A stretch of 6,295 nt of DNA from Fimenecus sp045611635 (GTDB taxonomy: Bacteria > Bacillota > Clostridia > Oscillospirales > Acutalibacteraceae), in assembly GCA_045611635.1 (NCBI GenBank), contig JAZKXL010000114.1, positions 1-6,295 on the forward strand, written 5' to 3'. Shown piece by piece: positions 5,559-6,295 of this stretch. Position 1 is the stretch's first letter. Every line of letters begins with the position of its first letter. The notes beneath the pieces are model-generated. The model saw only the letters and a list, made by a program, of their open reading frames with translations, had not been told where the DNA came from and did not search any database. The position numbers and the translations under genes were made by a program.

Positions 5559-5807
5559 ATGAAACAAATTCAATTTTACGGAAATAAAAATATTATTTCT
5601 GAAAAAGTAAAAGCTCGTCGCATAGAGTTGAACTTATCGCAAGCTGATGTTGCAGCCAAACTTCAAACGATGAACGTGAATATCGACCAACAAATGATTA
5701 GTAAAATTGAAAAGAACAAGCGTCAAGTAACAGACTTTGAAGTTGCTTGCTTATGCAAATGCCTAAACATTCAGCCCAACTATTTATTAGACGATATTGA
5801 TTTTTAA
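5559..5807 (+). CDS. XRE/Cro-family helix-turn-helix transcriptional regulator
   Basis: 82 residues, nearly all a single HTH_3/Cro-C1 domain, a normal size for stand-alone regulators of this family. Helix 1 is about 11-24 (NIISEKVKARRIEL), helix 2 about 27-35 (SQADVAAKL), and the recognition helix about 43-52 (DQQMISKIEK), followed by NKRQVTDFEVACLCKCLNI and a C-terminal PNYLLDDI. There is no sensor or dimerisation domain beyond this, so dimer formation must use the HTH fold itself. The start is ATG 5559 with AAAGGTGAT (5546-5554) 4 nt upstream; the in-frame GTG at 5550 lies inside that site and is rejected. No convincing rightward promoter was found in 5469-5558. The two dyads next to it suggest autoregulation and control of the divergent surface operon (inference). 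Confidence 0.88.
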   Translation: MKQIQFYGNKNIISEKVKARRIELNLSQADVAAKLQTMNVNIDQQMISKIEKNKRQVTDFEVACLCKCLNIQPNYLLDDIDF

Positions 5808-5810
5808 TAC

Positions 5811-5842
5811 AAAAAAGCGGTAGAGAAATTTCTCTACCGCTT
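5811..5842. terminator. Bidirectional terminator between the HTH gene and dapL
   Basis: A fully palindromic 28-bp element (5815-5842) gives a 12-bp stem, AAGCGGTAGAGA (5815-5826) with TCTCTACCGCTT (5831-5842), around loop AATT. On the minus strand it ends in a T6 tract (complement of 5811-5816), ideal for terminating dapL, 15 nt after its stop. On the plus strand the tail is TTATCTTTT, weaker but usable for the regulator gene, whose stop is 7 nt before the stem. Confidence 0.88.
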
Positions 5843-5857
5843 ATCTTTTGCTTAGAA

Positions 5858-6295
5858 TTATTTACAGAAATAATTTTTAATTCTTTCTACCGCTTTGATT
5901 GTGTTTTCAGTTGAACCGAATGCTGTGAGTCGGAAATATCCTTCACCGCTTGGACCAAAGCCCTCGCCAGGAGTACCAACAACCTGAATGTTTTCAAGAA
6001 GTGTGTCGAAGAATTCCCAACTTGACATTCCGTCAGGAGTTTTGAGCCATACATAAGGTGAGTTTACTGCACCATAAACTGTAAAGCCACACTCTTTAAG
6101 TCCGTTATAGATAATCTTTGCATTGTTCTGATAATACGCAATGATTTCACGAATCTGCTTTTTGCCTTCTTCTGAGTAGCAAGCTTCTGCTGCTCTTTGT
6201 GTGATATAAGAAACACCATTGAATTTTGTTGCTTGACGTCTTGCCCAAAGTGCATTAAGCTCAACACCATCAACCTTAATGTCGTGTGGCACTAC
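5858..6295 (-). CDS. dapL: LL-diaminopimelate aminotransferase, C-terminal part (5' end outside window)
   Basis: PLP-dependent cytoplasmic enzyme that converts tetrahydrodipicolinate directly to LL-diaminopimelate using glutamate as amino donor, feeding lysine and peptidoglycan synthesis. The last 145 codons are present and open to the window edge, where the frame reads V-V-P-H-D. The GTG at 6292 is an internal Val codon, not a start. Recognised by the run WARRQATKFNGVSYITQRAA, by KTPDGMSSWEFFDTLLE, by the signature VVGTPGEGFGPSGEGYFRLTAFGS, and by a final helix ENTIKAVERIKNYF. The Arg of YFRLTAFG is the family's substrate-carboxylate ligand. The catalytic lysine and start lie outside the window. 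The gene runs into the strong terminator at 5811-5842. Confidence 0.95.
   Translation of the reverse strand, partial: VVPHDIKVDGVELNALWARRQATKFNGVSYITQRAAEACYSEEGKKQIREIIAYYQNNAKIIYNGLKECGFTVYGAVNSPYVWLKTPDGMSSWEFFDTLLENIQVVGTPGEGFGPSGEGYFRLTAFGSTENTIKAVERIKNYFCK

Noticed and set aside
5469..5847. Toxin-antitoxin or phage immunity region suggested by the small HTH gene
   Set aside because: The divergent partner is a membrane-anchored stalked protein, not a small toxin, and no integrase, excisionase or toxin fold is visible.

Overview
The window is AT-rich, gene-dense chromosomal DNA. It looks like a low-GC Gram-positive anaerobe of the Clostridia (Ruminococcaceae/Oscillospiraceae-like is my best guess). 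Reasons: GGAGG-type ribosome sites and sigma-A promoters, LL-diaminopimelate aminotransferase (dapL), a short-form S-adenosylhomocysteinase, a DUF4474-type lipoprotein, and surface proteins with Thr-rich stalks. The assignment is inference from gene content. No rRNA, tRNA, CRISPR array, insertion sequence or prophage gene was seen.

Layout. (1) 1-1007, minus strand: a lipoprotein with a Thr run, a (Thr-Gly)7 linker and a DUF4474-like domain; its 3' end lies outside the window. (2) 1008-1175: a divergent promoter region with a consensus TTGACA-17-GATAAT promoter for the lipoprotein and a weaker promoter for the rightward genes. (3) 1176-4231, plus strand: a probable three-gene operon of ahcY, a membrane protein with an N-terminal prokaryotic RING-type zinc finger and a DUF2628-like C-terminal part, and galU, closed by a terminator at 4244-4271. 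(4) 4286-5468, minus strand: a two-gene operon for a Thr/Ser/Glu-stalked membrane-anchored protein and a small secreted beta-rich protein. (5) 5469-5558: a 90-bp divergent control region with two related inverted repeats laid over the -10 and -35 of the minus-strand promoter. (6) 5559-5807, plus strand: an 82-residue XRE/Cro-type HTH regulator. (7) 5811-5842: a perfectly palindromic shared terminator. (8) 5858-6295, minus strand: the C-terminal part of dapL.

How the parts work together. AhcY hydrolyses S-adenosylhomocysteine after methyl transfer. GalU makes UDP-glucose for envelope glycans. DapL feeds lysine and meso-diaminopimelate synthesis for peptidoglycan. The membrane RING protein starts 2 nt after ahcY and is probably translationally coupled to it; its function is unknown.

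The least ordinary part is 4286-5807. Here a small HTH regulator faces two surface-exposed proteins of unknown function across a compact region with two matching operator-like dyads. This resembles an autoregulated switch controlling a surface module. The regulator-operator link is inferred from position and symmetry only.
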